Shown in pieces: positions 33,603 to 42,501 of a DNA stretch of 64,000 nt. The DNA is from UBA1351 sp963677625 (GTDB taxonomy: Bacteria; Bacillota; Clostridia; Lachnospirales; Vallitaleaceae): contig CAXXSW010000002.1 in assembly GCA_963677625.2 (NCBI GenBank), positions 248,001 to 312,000 of the forward strand, in the 5' to 3' direction. A program made the position numbers and the translations under genes. Position 1 is the first letter of the stretch. Each line of letters starts with the position of its first letter. The notes under the pieces are model-generated. The model searched no databases. It had not been told where the DNA came from and was given only the letters and a program-made list of their open reading frames with translations.

Positions 33603-36467
33603 ATGAAAAACTTTAAAAAAGTTTTAGCATTAGCACTTGCGTTATCAATGATTCTTTCAACGATGACAACTGCATTCGCTGCCAATGCTAACGACGACAA
33701 AGCCGTAGTTCTTAACCAACTAGGCTTATTCAAAGGAACTTCAACAACTGAGTTCGTTCCTGATTTAGATAAAGCTACTGATGCTGCTCAAGCCTTAGTA
33801 CTTATCGGACGTGCTTTAGGATGGGAAGTAGATGCAGCTGCTACAGTTACATTTACTGACGTTCCTGACTATGCTGTACCATATGTAGCTTATGCTGTTG
33901 AAAAAGGTATCACTAATGGTGTTAGCGAAACAGAATTTGGTACTGCTGTAATTAGTGGTAAGAGAATGGTAACTTGGTTCCTTGCTGCAGCTGGTTATGA
34001 CAAAGCTGCTGTATGGGCTGACACAGAAACTTATGCTACTGAAACTGGTATGACAGTTCCAGCTGGTACTCTTAGAGACGACGTTGTTGCTGTTATCTAT
34101 GCAGGTCTTATGGTTAAACCTGTAGGTAGCGAAACTACTATCGTTGAAGATCTTGTAGCTGCTGACCCAACTCTTGAAGATGCTGCTGTAGCTGCTGGTC
34201 TTGTTGATGCTACTCCTGAAGTTCTTGAAGTAGTAAGTGTTACTGCTAAAAACCTTAAAGAAGTAGAAGTTGTATTCAACAAAGCTGTTGATAAAGCTGA
34301 TGCAGAAAAAGAAGCCAACTACAAAGTATTCAATGGTGGAGCTTCCACTGATTTACTTGGTGCTGGTACAGCTGTACTTCAAGAAGATGGTGTTACTGTT
34401 CTTCTTACACTTGGTACTTCATTTAACAATGGTACTACTGGTAAAGTAGAAGTTAGCAACCTTCTTCCTGCTAAATATTCAAATGATTCTGTTGCTGTAA
34501 GTGATAGTACAATTCCTACAGTTGTTGGTATCGAAGTAACAGGTCCACAAACTTTCACAGTAGAGTATAGTGAGCCTATAACAAACTTAGATGCAGCTGA
34601 GTATACTGTTGATGCTGGAAATTACATCGTAACAAGTGCTGTTGCCAATGGAAGTAAAAAAGTTGACGTAACAGTTGGCGTGAACTTCGCTGATGGAGAA
34701 CATACAGTTAAGTTTAATGCTTCTAATGTTACTGATTATGCTGGTTACAAAGTTGTTCCAATGACAAAAGCATTCACAGTTGCAGCAGACGCTATTGCTC
34801 CTACAGTAACTATTAAGTCTGTTACTCCTAAACAAGTAAAACTTGTTTTTGATAAGCCTGTAAAAAATGTCAGTGATGCTAATGTTAAGTATAGACATAC
34901 GTTTAATAACGATACATATAGCTACGCTGGCGATACAGCTGATGTAGACACTAATACAGCTGGAAACCAACCATTTATAACTAAAGTTTCTTCAACTGAG
35001 TATACTTTAGACTTTAGCCAAAAACCAATCGCTCTTGGTAGCAATGTTCTTTACATTGGATATGCATCAGCTAGTGGTACTAAGGTTGAAGACCTTTGGG
35101 GTAATGATCTTGCTGAAGCAGCACTTCCATTAAGTGTTGAGCTTGATACTGTTAAACCTGCGGTTACTAATGTTGAATTTGTTGATTCTCAAACTATGAA
35201 AGTAACTTTTACTGAGGAAGTTGATGCTACAACTTCACAAGTGGCTTCTAACTACACAGTTAAAGATTCTGCTGGCGATAAAGTGGCTGTAAACACTGCT
35301 ACACTTGGTGGCGATGACAGCAATGTTGTAACATTAGTATTTGCTGCAGATGCTCTTACTGGTGGAAATTATACCGTAGAAGTCAAAAATGTAAAAGATA
35401 TTGCATTTGTTCCAAATACAATGGATGCTTATTCTACTGCATTGGCTATAACTGATAAAGTTAGACCTACAGTAAAAGCTACTACATGGGCTGCTACTGG
35501 AGCTGCAGCTGCTGACTACGCTGTAAAACTTTATGTTCCATTCTCAGAAGCTATGGATGTTTCTACTTTAGTGAAATCAAACTTCATCGTAACAGTATCT
35601 GATTCGAATGGAGCTCAAGCAGCTAGAGCATTAGGTAGTAACGACTCTATCACAATTGCTGGTGACGCTAAATCTGTAGAATTGAAAGTTGATAATCCAG
35701 AGGATAGACCAATCACTGGTGTTGCCTTAACAGTTGGTGCTGTTAAAGATGTTGCTGGTAATGGATTTGCAGGTATTGTATCTGTAAGTACAACTGATTT
35801 TGCTATAGCAGCTGACTCTGTTGCAGTTGAAAAAGTTGAAGCGATTGGTACTAAGAAACTAAAAGTAACTTATTCTGGTAGACTTTCAACTGTTTCTGCT
35901 ACTGGTTACAGCTTGGCTTTAGATGGAGATGGTAGCGCTGTTGCTATGAATATGTCTGTGACTTCACATACAGTTAATTCTTCAAACAAATCTGAAGTTG
36001 AATTTAGTCTTGGTACTGCTTTAACTGAGGCTGCTGAAACTACTGGATCACTTGATTTAGTTGTAAACGATGCAACTGGAACTAAGAGTTATCTTGGTAC
36101 TAAAGTAGATAATATTGCATCAGCTACTACTGCAGATGCGAATGATATTCTTGATAAAATTGCTCCTACTGTTGCAAGTGTAGTGTACACAAATGCTACA
36201 ACTATTACTGTAACATTCAATGAGTCAATTGAAGCTGATACTATTGCTTCTACATTGAATGGTTTCTCAATTGCTAACGGTGGTGTATTGGATTCTGTTG
36301 CAATCACTGGTGGTGCTGATGCTACTACTATTGTTCTTACTGCAGTTAATGGTACAGATAAAGCTTTCATTCAAGATGTAACTACTGTTTCTTACAACAG
36401 TGTTGCTGGATTGACTGATGTTGCTGGTAATGCAGTAGCTAGCTTTACTGACAAAATCGCTGACTAA
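33603..36467 (+). CDS. S-layer protein with SLH-like anchor and repeated Ig-like domains
   Basis: A secreted 954-residue surface protein. The first 27 residues form a classical signal peptide ending in AFA. Residues about 28-180 hold three divergent S-layer homology repeats (the second, with FTDVPDYAVPYVAYAVEKGI, is clearest) expected to bind secondary cell-wall polymer. The rest consists of about seven beta-sandwich repeats of the SbsA/Big_5 kind, each with a V-x-F-(N/D/T)-x-x-(V/M) strand followed by an N-Y segment. Composition is rich in Ala, Thr, Val and Asp with no Cys after the signal. Codons end strongly in T (GCT, ACT, GTT), unlike neighbours, as in very highly expressed genes. A strong promoter, AAGGAGGAG site and a textbook terminator frame a monocistronic gene. 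Confidence 0.9.
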   Translation: MKNFKKVLALALALSMILSTMTTAFAANANDDKAVVLNQLGLFKGTSTTEFVPDLDKATDAAQALVLIGRALGWEVDAAATVTFTDVPDYAVPYVAYAVEKGITNGVSETEFGTAVISGKRMVTWFLAAAGYDKAAVWADTETYATETGMTVPAGTLRDDVVAVIYAGLMVKPVGSETTIVEDLVAADPTLEDAAVAAGLVDATPEVLEVVSVTAKNLKEVEVVFNKAVDKADAEKEANYKVFNGGASTDLLGAGTAVLQEDGVTVLLTLGTSFNNGTTGKVEVSNLLPAKYSNDSVAVSDSTIPTVVGIEVTGPQTFTVEYSEPITNLDAAEYTVDAGNYIVTSAVANGSKKVDVTVGVNFADGEHTVKFNASNVTDYAGYKVVPMTKAFTVAADAIAPTVTIKSVTPKQVKLVFDKPVKNVSDANVKYRHTFNNDTYSYAGDTADVDTNTAGNQPFITKVSSTEYTLDFSQKPIALGSNVLYIGYASASGTKVEDLWGNDLAEAALPLSVELDTVKPAVTNVEFVDSQTMKVTFTEEVDATTSQVASNYTVKDSAGDKVAVNTATLGGDDSNVVTLVFAADALTGGNYTVEVKNVKDIAFVPNTMDAYSTALAITDKVRPTVKATTWAATGAAAADYAVKLYVPFSEAMDVSTLVKSNFIVTVSDSNGAQAARALGSNDSITIAGDAKSVELKVDNPEDRPITGVALTVGAVKDVAGNGFAGIVSVSTTDFAIAADSVAVEKVEAIGTKKLKVTYSGRLSTVSATGYSLALDGDGSAVAMNMSVTSHTVNSSNKSEVEFSLGTALTEAAETTGSLDLVVNDATGTKSYLGTKVDNIASATTADANDILDKIAPTVASVVYTNATTITVTFNESIEADTIASTLNGFSIANGGVLDSVAITGGADATTIVLTAVNGTDKAFIQDVTTVSYNSVAGLTDVAGNAVASFTDKIAD

Positions 36468-36987
36468 TCTATAATTTAGTAATAGAGTATATTATTGAGT
36501 ATTTGAAATCCCAGTCACTTAGTGACTGGGATTTTTTATGTCATCGCATGAAGTATTCTATTTTAACATTTTGAAACTTTTCTCGCTATATGTATTTTTC
36601 TTTGGTACTATTCTTTCAATCGTTTAAAGCTGTTTTCTGTTGGGAGCATCGATAAATTCGCAGAACATTTCTAATCTTGTTTTCTGAATCTATCAAATGT
36701 CCATGTGACCTATCGTATCTAACGATATTTATTGATGACGATAGTAACATTTTAAAATTAAATTTCAGTAATATCCTTATAGGGTAAAATATACCCATAA
36801 CTTTATGATAATCTATCCGGCTTTACGAAGTAGGTCAAACTCTCCATATGTGGAATAAAATCAAGTGTATTCCAGTCATAACTGTACAAAAAGCGAACAA
36901 AGAAGCGAACAAAATCTGAAAACACTCCTAAAAGGTTCATGATTTCTTTACACTTATATAGAAATATGTTACTATGTTTATAGTAAT
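36468..36987. other. Long gene-poor gap after the S-layer gene
   Basis: This roughly 520-base stretch holds the S-layer terminator at its start and otherwise no convincing gene. It contains an inverted repeat TGGAATA/TATTCCA near 36850 and a short tandem-like AAGCGAACAAA motif at about 36894 and 36903. A 60-codon minus-strand frame (36616-36798) lacks a ribosome site. It may hold remnants of lost DNA or a long leader for the next gene. Confidence 0.4.
36507..36537 (+). terminator. Terminator of the S-layer gene
   Basis: A perfect 12-bp stem AATCCCAGTCAC / GTGACTGGGATT with a TTA loop is followed by six Ts, 40 bases after the stop codon. Confidence 0.93.
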
Positions 36988-37004
36988 ATTACAAACATGT
37001 TACA
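36988..37004 (-). promoter_or_regulatory. Putative WalR box upstream of the M23 endopeptidase gene
   Basis: Minus-strand TGTAAC-N5-TGTAAT fully matches the Bacillus WalR consensus, 87 bases before the start codon of a cell-wall hydrolase, the classic kind of WalR target. No clear -35/-10 pair was found beside it. An inverted repeat TTACTAT/ATAGTAA at about 36969-36986 abuts it. Confidence 0.6.
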
Positions 37005-37091
37005 GAACTAACTCTCATTCTACTAAGAATGTTTTGATGTGTAAGGCTATATAGCATCAGAACTATTATATTACACCATTTGGAGGAAAAC

Positions 37092-38840
37092 ATGTACGGA
37101 GTCCCTAAGTTTCGTGAGAACATCTTTATGAAGTACAAGAAAGAGGTTCTTTTATCTGTTGGTGCAGTTGTAAGCATCGCTAGTTTGGTAAGGTTTATGC
37201 CAAGTCCTGAATTTGCAGAAAGTCAACCTATTGACAATGAAATTGATAATAGGGTTGTTATAGAAGAAGTGAAACCAATCATCGGGTATAAAGTGATTAT
37301 TAATGGCACTGAGGTTGGTTTAATTGAAGACGAGTCGTCTATTGGTGATTTGGTGCAAAAGGCTTATGATAGTCTGGTTGCAGAGATAGGGTATGACCCA
37401 GAAGTATCTGTTGAACCAGCTCTTATTCCAGCTCATGATGGTGAATTAACTCTTGATTCATCGGAAATTATTGAAAGTCTCAAAAATGAATTTAAATTGG
37501 CCGCAGGTACGATTAAAACCAAGGCTTTTGTTATGCGTATAGGTGATGATTTTACCGTTACCCTTGCTAGTGAAGACGATATCAAAGATGTCCTTTGTAG
37601 GGCTCAGGAAAAAATTGTTAACACGGATGCTTATTTTGAAGTGGATTTTGATGAGAATGAACATTCTTCTATGATTAAGACACCAAAGCTTCTTATGTTA
37701 GATCCTAGCAGCTTAGAAACAAGTTTGTCTACTTCATCATCAGAGAGTGGGGAGGATTCTTTGTCAGCGGAAGAGTCAGTGTCTGAAGAAGCTTTAGCAC
37801 TTAATGCTGAAGCTCTTCCACAAGCTCAAGAGATTGAAGCAGAAGTGAAGGAAGAAGTGTCAGATGAACAAGTTCAAGAAGAAGAAGTAGATGAAGATGA
37901 AGCTAAAGTTGAAGAAGAACCTGGAACCTTAATGGAGATTGAGTTTGCAGAAGATATTGCTGTTGTTGAAGCGTTTGTAGAACCATCAGATATTGTTGAT
38001 GTTGCAACTGCCGTTGAAATGATTACTAAGGAAAATGAAGAAGAAAAGATTTATACGGTTGAAAACGGAGATAGTCCATGGCTTATTGCCAGTCAGAATG
38101 ATATGTCCTTAGACGATTTATATAAAATGAACCCTGACCTAAAAGATAATGAGAAGTATATGCAGGTCGGTGATGAAGTTGTTATTATGGTTCCTGAACC
38201 GGAACTTAAGGTTGAAACAAAGGTAGAGATTGTATATACAGAACCTATATATAGGGAGACTGTTTATGTAGATGATCCTGATACTTATGTAGGTAGTTCA
38301 AGTGTTATAGATAACGGTAGTGATGGTGTTATGGAAGTGACAGCCGTTGTAACGCAGCTAAATGGTGAAGAGATAGACCGTGAGATTACAGGTAAGGAAC
38401 GAGTTGTGGAACCGGCTAATAAAGTGGTCTCTAAGGGATCCAAGCCATTCCCGGTAAAGGGTGCAACAGGCTCGTATATATATCCTGTATCAGGATTTGT
38501 CATTACCAGTCCATATGGTTACAGGAGAGGATCCTTCCATCATGGTGTTGATCTTGCCCTTGCATCAGGTAATCCAATAGTTGCTGCTGATGGTGGAACG
38601 GTTGTCTTTGCTGGATGGAAGTCTTCTATCTATGGATACGCAGTTGAGATTGATCATGGAGATGGCGTTTTAACTAGATATGCTCATTGTAGTAAGGTGT
38701 CAGTTTCAGTTGGACAGGCTGTATCTAAAGGCGAGGAAATTGCAAAGGTCGGATCTACAGGTCGGAGCTCTGGCCCCCATGTTCATTTCGAAATTCGTTT
38801 TGACGGAGTGGCTGCTAATCCGATAGATTATTTGGACTAA
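37092..38840 (+). CDS. LysM/G5/M23 cell-wall endopeptidase, membrane-anchored
   Basis: A 582-residue surface enzyme that probably cleaves peptide cross-links of peptidoglycan. An N-terminal membrane helix lies at about 14-30; it is followed by a region of unknown fold to 215 and a very acidic Glu-rich linker (about 215-285). A LysM domain (about 320-372, YTVENGDSPWLIA) binds glycan and a G5 domain follows (about 380-455). The C-terminal M23 domain (about 465-582) carries the zinc ligands in HHGVDLA and HVHFE. The ATG at 37092 is fixed by GGAGG at 37082-37086. The LysM-G5-M23 order is common in Clostridia. A WalR-like box lies upstream and walRK follows. Confidence 0.92.
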   Translation: MYGVPKFRENIFMKYKKEVLLSVGAVVSIASLVRFMPSPEFAESQPIDNEIDNRVVIEEVKPIIGYKVIINGTEVGLIEDESSIGDLVQKAYDSLVAEIGYDPEVSVEPALIPAHDGELTLDSSEIIESLKNEFKLAAGTIKTKAFVMRIGDDFTVTLASEDDIKDVLCRAQEKIVNTDAYFEVDFDENEHSSMIKTPKLLMLDPSSLETSLSTSSSESGEDSLSAEESVSEEALALNAEALPQAQEIEAEVKEEVSDEQVQEEEVDEDEAKVEEEPGTLMEIEFAEDIAVVEAFVEPSDIVDVATAVEMITKENEEEKIYTVENGDSPWLIASQNDMSLDDLYKMNPDLKDNEKYMQVGDEVVIMVPEPELKVETKVEIVYTEPIYRETVYVDDPDTYVGSSSVIDNGSDGVMEVTAVVTQLNGEEIDREITGKERVVEPANKVVSKGSKPFPVKGATGSYIYPVSGFVITSPYGYRRGSFHHGVDLALASGNPIVAADGGTVVFAGWKSSIYGYAVEIDHGDGVLTRYAHCSKVSVSVGQAVSKGEEIAKVGSTGRSSGPHVHFEIRFDGVAANPIDYLD

Positions 38841-38970
38841 AGGTGTATAATATGTTATAGTAGAAAAGGACTTAAGCCTTGAATATAAACTGTCTTAGGA
38901 CGGGAATTCACTATATAGAAGTAGGACAAGCAGTATCAAATAAAAGGGAAATATGTAGGGAAATAGCAAG

Positions 38971-38994
38971 AAAGCCAGATGTCTGGCTTTTTTT
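38971..38994 (+). terminator. Terminator between the M23 gene and walR
   Basis: AAAGCCAGA pairs with TCTGGCTTT (8-9 bp, tight loop) and runs into seven Ts. walRK is therefore probably transcribed from its own promoter. Confidence 0.8.
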
Positions 38995-39073
38995 GCTACA
39001 ATGTAAGAATATAAGGCGAGTTATTAAGAAATATTTTAAATATAAAAGGGCGTAAAAATAGGAGGTTTATAGT

Positions 39074-39763
39074 ATGAATGGTAAAATACTTGTCGTTGAT
39101 GATGAAAAAGCGATAGTAGATATACTTAAGTTTAATCTTGAGAGGGAAGGTTTTGATGTTATGACTGCCCATGATGGTGAAGCTGGTTATCAGACCTTTC
39201 TTTCGGAAAATCCAGACTTGATGCTCTTGGATATAATGATGCCTAAAATGGATGGTTTTACTGTTTGTAAAAAGGTTCGAGAAACTTCTAATATTCCGGT
39301 TATTATGCTTACAGCAAGAGCTGAGGAAGTGGATAAAGTTCTTGGACTGGAATTTGGTGCAGATGATTATATTACCAAACCTTTCGGCGTTCGGGAGTTA
39401 GTAGCAAGGGTAAAGGCTAATTTGCGTAGACAGACAATGGATAAACCTGGTGAAGATCATTCTCAGATTTTGAGTTTTGATAATTTTGTAATTGATATGA
39501 ATAAGTATGAGGTGTCCAAAAACGGTCAGACCATTGATTTAACTATACGTGAGTACGAGTTATTGAAGTTTCTTGCTAGTCAAAAGCATCAGATTTTCTC
39601 AAGAGAGCAGCTTCTAGAGCAGGTTTGGGGATATGAGTATTATGGTGATGTAAGGACTGTTGATGTGACTGTGCGACGACTTAGGGAAAAGGTTGAGGAT
39701 ACACCGAGTAAACCCAATCTGATTTTGACTAAGAGAGGTATTGGATACTACTTTAAAGGTTGA
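39074..39763 (+). CDS. walR: Response regulator WalR (YycF), OmpR family
   Basis: The 229-residue protein has a receiver domain with phospho-acceptor Asp53, acidic pocket Asp9/Asp10, and switch Thr/Lys in MLTAR and TKPF, then an OmpR-type winged-helix domain (about 130-228) ending in RGIGYYF. WalR controls cell-wall hydrolases and is essential in many Firmicutes. The assignment rests on the operon: a WalK-like kinase follows nine bases on, and YycH- and YycI-like genes come after. PhoP is the nearest alternative, but those accessory genes argue for WalR. AGGAGG precedes the ATG. Confidence 0.9.
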   Translation: MNGKILVVDDEKAIVDILKFNLEREGFDVMTAHDGEAGYQTFLSENPDLMLLDIMMPKMDGFTVCKKVRETSNIPVIMLTARAEEVDKVLGLEFGADDYITKPFGVRELVARVKANLRRQTMDKPGEDHSQILSFDNFVIDMNKYEVSKNGQTIDLTIREYELLKFLASQKHQIFSREQLLEQVWGYEYYGDVRTVDVTVRRLREKVEDTPSKPNLILTKRGIGYYFKG

Positions 39764-39778
39764 TTTGAGGAATTGCAT

Positions 39779-41566
39779 ATGAAACGAAGCATCCGTTGGA
39801 GGATGGTAAGTATTTTTGTATTACTTGTTATAATTGTTATGATGGCAAGTGGTACTTTGATTGTCTTCCAGACCAGAAATTATGAGAAGAATTTAATCGA
39901 AGAAGATATGATTGATATCGCCGATAAAATCGTTGGTTCAATCAATACGGAAGAATCTGAAAGAGAGATTGAGAATAGTCTTGCATCGATTTTGACACAG
40001 AACGAGTATAGTCTAAAGGGTAAGAGCTTATATCTTCTTGATTTGAAAGGAACGATTAGGCATGCCCAAACCCAATCTGCCATAGGACAAACCGTATATA
40101 CGCCAAGGGTTTTAAAAGTTCTTTCAGGAAGTACTGATAATGAATATGGTGAAATGGATGACAGCGTTGACATGGACCTTGCTCGTGGGGTGTTCAAAGA
40201 AGGTGAACTTAAATTTGTCATCTATATGGTTGCATCGACGACCATTGTTCAGGAAAAGATTCAAGCCATGGTGATGGTTATTATATTTGCAGTATTATTG
40301 GCAATAGTTTTATCCGTCGTACTTGCCTTTTTATTTAGTAACTTTTTAACCAAACCGATATATCTTCTGACGTTAAAGGCGAGAGAGATGGCGAAGGGGG
40401 AATTGGATAATCCCATTGAAGTCTTATCCAATGATGAAATTGGTGAGTTAACATCTAATTTTAACTCCATGGCCTCTTCTCTTAATAAAACTTTGGCTGA
40501 AATTGCATCTGAGAAGAATAAGATGGAGACGGTTATTACTCATATGACAGATGGTATATTGGTTTTTGATAACTTTGGTATCCTTATGCATAAGAATCCT
40601 GCTGCTATTAGAATGTTGAAGTTAGGAAATGTACTTACGTTTAGAGAAGTTTTCAAGAAAAAAATAGAGGAAGATTATCAGACCCTTCTCCAAGAAATAG
40701 AGTTTGAAACAAGGAAGTTATCAGTTGATTTAAATGAACAATTTTATAGTGTGAACTTTGCTAAATACCTGGATAAGGACGGGACAATTCTTGGTCTGAT
40801 TTGTGTTATACAGGATATTACTGAACATAAGAAGCTGGAAAATATGCAAAAAGAATTTGTTGCAAATGTTAGTCATGAGCTGCGTACGCCTTTAACAACC
40901 ATAAAAAGCTATGCCGAAACACTTCTTGACGGAGGTGTTGATGACCCGATGACGATTAGTTCTTTTCTTGGGGTTATTAACAGTGAGAGTGATAGGATGA
41001 CAGCTCTTGTCAAGGACCTTCTTGAATTGTCTAGAATTGACAATAATAAAACTGTTTTGGAAGAAGCTGTCATTGACCTCTTAAGATTGGTAACAAAAAG
41101 CGTTAACAATTATCAGATTCATGCGAATAAGAAGAATCAGTTTATGAGTATTGTAGTAGATGGTGAAGACTTTATTGTCATGGGCGATGGCAATCGTATT
41201 GAACAGGTGGTTAAGAACCTTTTGTCAAATGCTGTCAAGTATAGTGGAGACCATGCTGAAATTAGGGTGAAGTTGAGCTCCAATAGACGATACCATATGA
41301 TTGAAGTATCAGATACAGGAATGGGGATTCCAGAAGAAGATCTGGAGCACATTTTTGACCGCTTTTATCGGGTTGATAAAGCCAGATCAAGAGCTATGGG
41401 AGGCACAGGTTTAGGTCTTGCCATTGCTAAAGAAATTATGGACATGCACAAAGGCCTAATTAAAGTTACTTCTCTTATTAATCAAGGTACAAAATTTACC
41501 TTGTGCTTTCCTAAGTATAACTATGAAGATGAATTTTTGTTAGAAGAAGATTGTGAAGAAATGTAA
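39779..41566 (+). CDS. walK: Sensor histidine kinase WalK (YycG)
   Basis: A 595-residue membrane kinase. It has two membrane helices (about 8-28 and 162-188) around an extracellular Cache-like domain of about 130 residues, then HAMP (about 188-240), a PAS domain (about 250-350), HisKA with the phosphorylated His near 366 in VSHELRTPL, and HATPase with N box (NLLSNAVKYS), DTGMGIP and GTGLGLA boxes. This is the full WalK domain set. The start is ATG 39779 rather than the in-frame TTG two codons before. It phosphorylates WalR encoded just upstream; its signal in Bacillus relates to peptidoglycan hydrolysis products. Confidence 0.92.
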   Translation: MKRSIRWRMVSIFVLLVIIVMMASGTLIVFQTRNYEKNLIEEDMIDIADKIVGSINTEESEREIENSLASILTQNEYSLKGKSLYLLDLKGTIRHAQTQSAIGQTVYTPRVLKVLSGSTDNEYGEMDDSVDMDLARGVFKEGELKFVIYMVASTTIVQEKIQAMVMVIIFAVLLAIVLSVVLAFLFSNFLTKPIYLLTLKAREMAKGELDNPIEVLSNDEIGELTSNFNSMASSLNKTLAEIASEKNKMETVITHMTDGILVFDNFGILMHKNPAAIRMLKLGNVLTFREVFKKKIEEDYQTLLQEIEFETRKLSVDLNEQFYSVNFAKYLDKDGTILGLICVIQDITEHKKLENMQKEFVANVSHELRTPLTTIKSYAETLLDGGVDDPMTISSFLGVINSESDRMTALVKDLLELSRIDNNKTVLEEAVIDLLRLVTKSVNNYQIHANKKNQFMSIVVDGEDFIVMGDGNRIEQVVKNLLSNAVKYSGDHAEIRVKLSSNRRYHMIEVSDTGMGIPEEDLEHIFDRFYRVDKARSRAMGGTGLGLAIAKEIMDMHKGLIKVTSLINQGTKFTLCFPKYNYEDEFLLEEDCEEM

Positions 41567-41578
41567 ACGTTAAATCTT

Positions 41579-41595
41579 TGTAACATGATTGTAAT
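41579..41595 (+). promoter_or_regulatory. Putative WalR box downstream of walK
   Basis: Plus-strand TGTAAC-N5-TGTAAT fully matches the WalR consensus in the gap between walK and the next gene. Two TATAAT sequences follow (41606-41611 and 41616-41621). With the second, the box would touch the -35 position, as at regulator-dependent promoters. This could give separate, WalR-controlled expression of the three genes that follow. Confidence 0.55.
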
Positions 41596-41686
41596 ACTTG
41601 TTTTGTATAATGAATTATAATTACGTAAGACAAGGGTAGATTGAGTTTGCATTATTGATTTACCTCAGAAAATTGGAGGAATGGCT

Positions 41687-42490
41687 ATGTCTAAGAGACG
41701 GAAATATAGCATGATAATTTCATTATGTTTAGTTTTTTCAGCCTTCTTTAGTCTTAGGCTTTTTGCTGCTGAGGACAATGGTCAGGAATCTTTAGCTACT
41801 ATTAGTTATTATCCGGAAATTCCTTCCGTATATAATATAGAGGGTCTTGAAAAAGGGATATCACAAGAATCTGATAATGAGGAAGGGCTTAATGATCTAG
41901 AAGAGCCCGAACAAGAGGCCAATTTGGTTTTTGATTATTTTGGCTATTCCAAAAGTTATCTCCTTGAGTTAGTCGAAGCTGGTTCGGTTAAATTTTCTTT
42001 GCCACTTCTAGGTTTTGGAGATGATCAAGATTTTAGAAAAGCAGAGCTTAATAAATTGGGGGACTTATCTCTTTCAAGTGGATTCAATAAAGAACGGATT
42101 ACAACCTTTTCAAATGTTAAGTACCTTGAGGGTCAAGCTCCAGTTGGAACGGCAGTAGGTGTGATTGTTTTTCATTTTGAAGATCAGGAGACTGATGACT
42201 TGTTATCGGAGGATCATCTTCTTGTTACCCAAGAAGATTTAACTGCTGTTGGTGCATCAGAAATATACACTGAAACCATTGAACTAGATTATATTGGAGT
42301 TAATTATGTTTTGATTGCCACCTATAATCCTGAATCGGAAGAATCAGCTTATAATCTTTTTAGGGTAAACCGTGAACAAGAAGATAAACGCCTTCAATTA
42401 GAAAACGTTCAGATTGACTTTTTTGATGAAGAAGATGAAGATATATCTATTGAAAATTTAGTACCAGGATTAGTTGATTATGATTTTTAA
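41687..42490 (+). CDS. Unknown exported protein inside the wal locus
   Basis: The 267-residue product begins with a basic segment and a hydrophobic helix ending near AAED, a probable signal peptide or anchor. The rest is acidic and contains two patches of Asp/Glu (about 55-80 and 240-258). I recognise no family. The ATG at 41687 is favoured over one two codons upstream, because GGAGG at 41675-41679 is seven bases away from it and only one base from the other. It lies between walK and a YycH-like gene, separated from the latter by 11 bases, so a role in sensing or modulating WalK at the surface is a fair guess, not shown. Confidence 0.8.
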   Translation: MSKRRKYSMIISLCLVFSAFFSLRLFAAEDNGQESLATISYYPEIPSVYNIEGLEKGISQESDNEEGLNDLEEPEQEANLVFDYFGYSKSYLLELVEAGSVKFSLPLLGFGDDQDFRKAELNKLGDLSLSSGFNKERITTFSNVKYLEGQAPVGTAVGVIVFHFEDQETDDLLSEDHLLVTQEDLTAVGASEIYTETIELDYIGVNYVLIATYNPESEESAYNLFRVNREQEDKRLQLENVQIDFFDEEDEDISIENLVPGLVDYDF

Positions 42491-42501
42491 CAGGAGCAGA
42501 T

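Noticed and set aside
36616..36798. Minus-strand 60-codon frame after the S-layer gene
   Set aside because: No ribosome site, no recognisable sequence, and unlike neighbours in composition.
36890..36915. Tandem AAGCGAACAAA motifs as a CRISPR-like or iteron array
   Set aside because: Only two short copies with no regular spacers; no cas or replication gene nearby.
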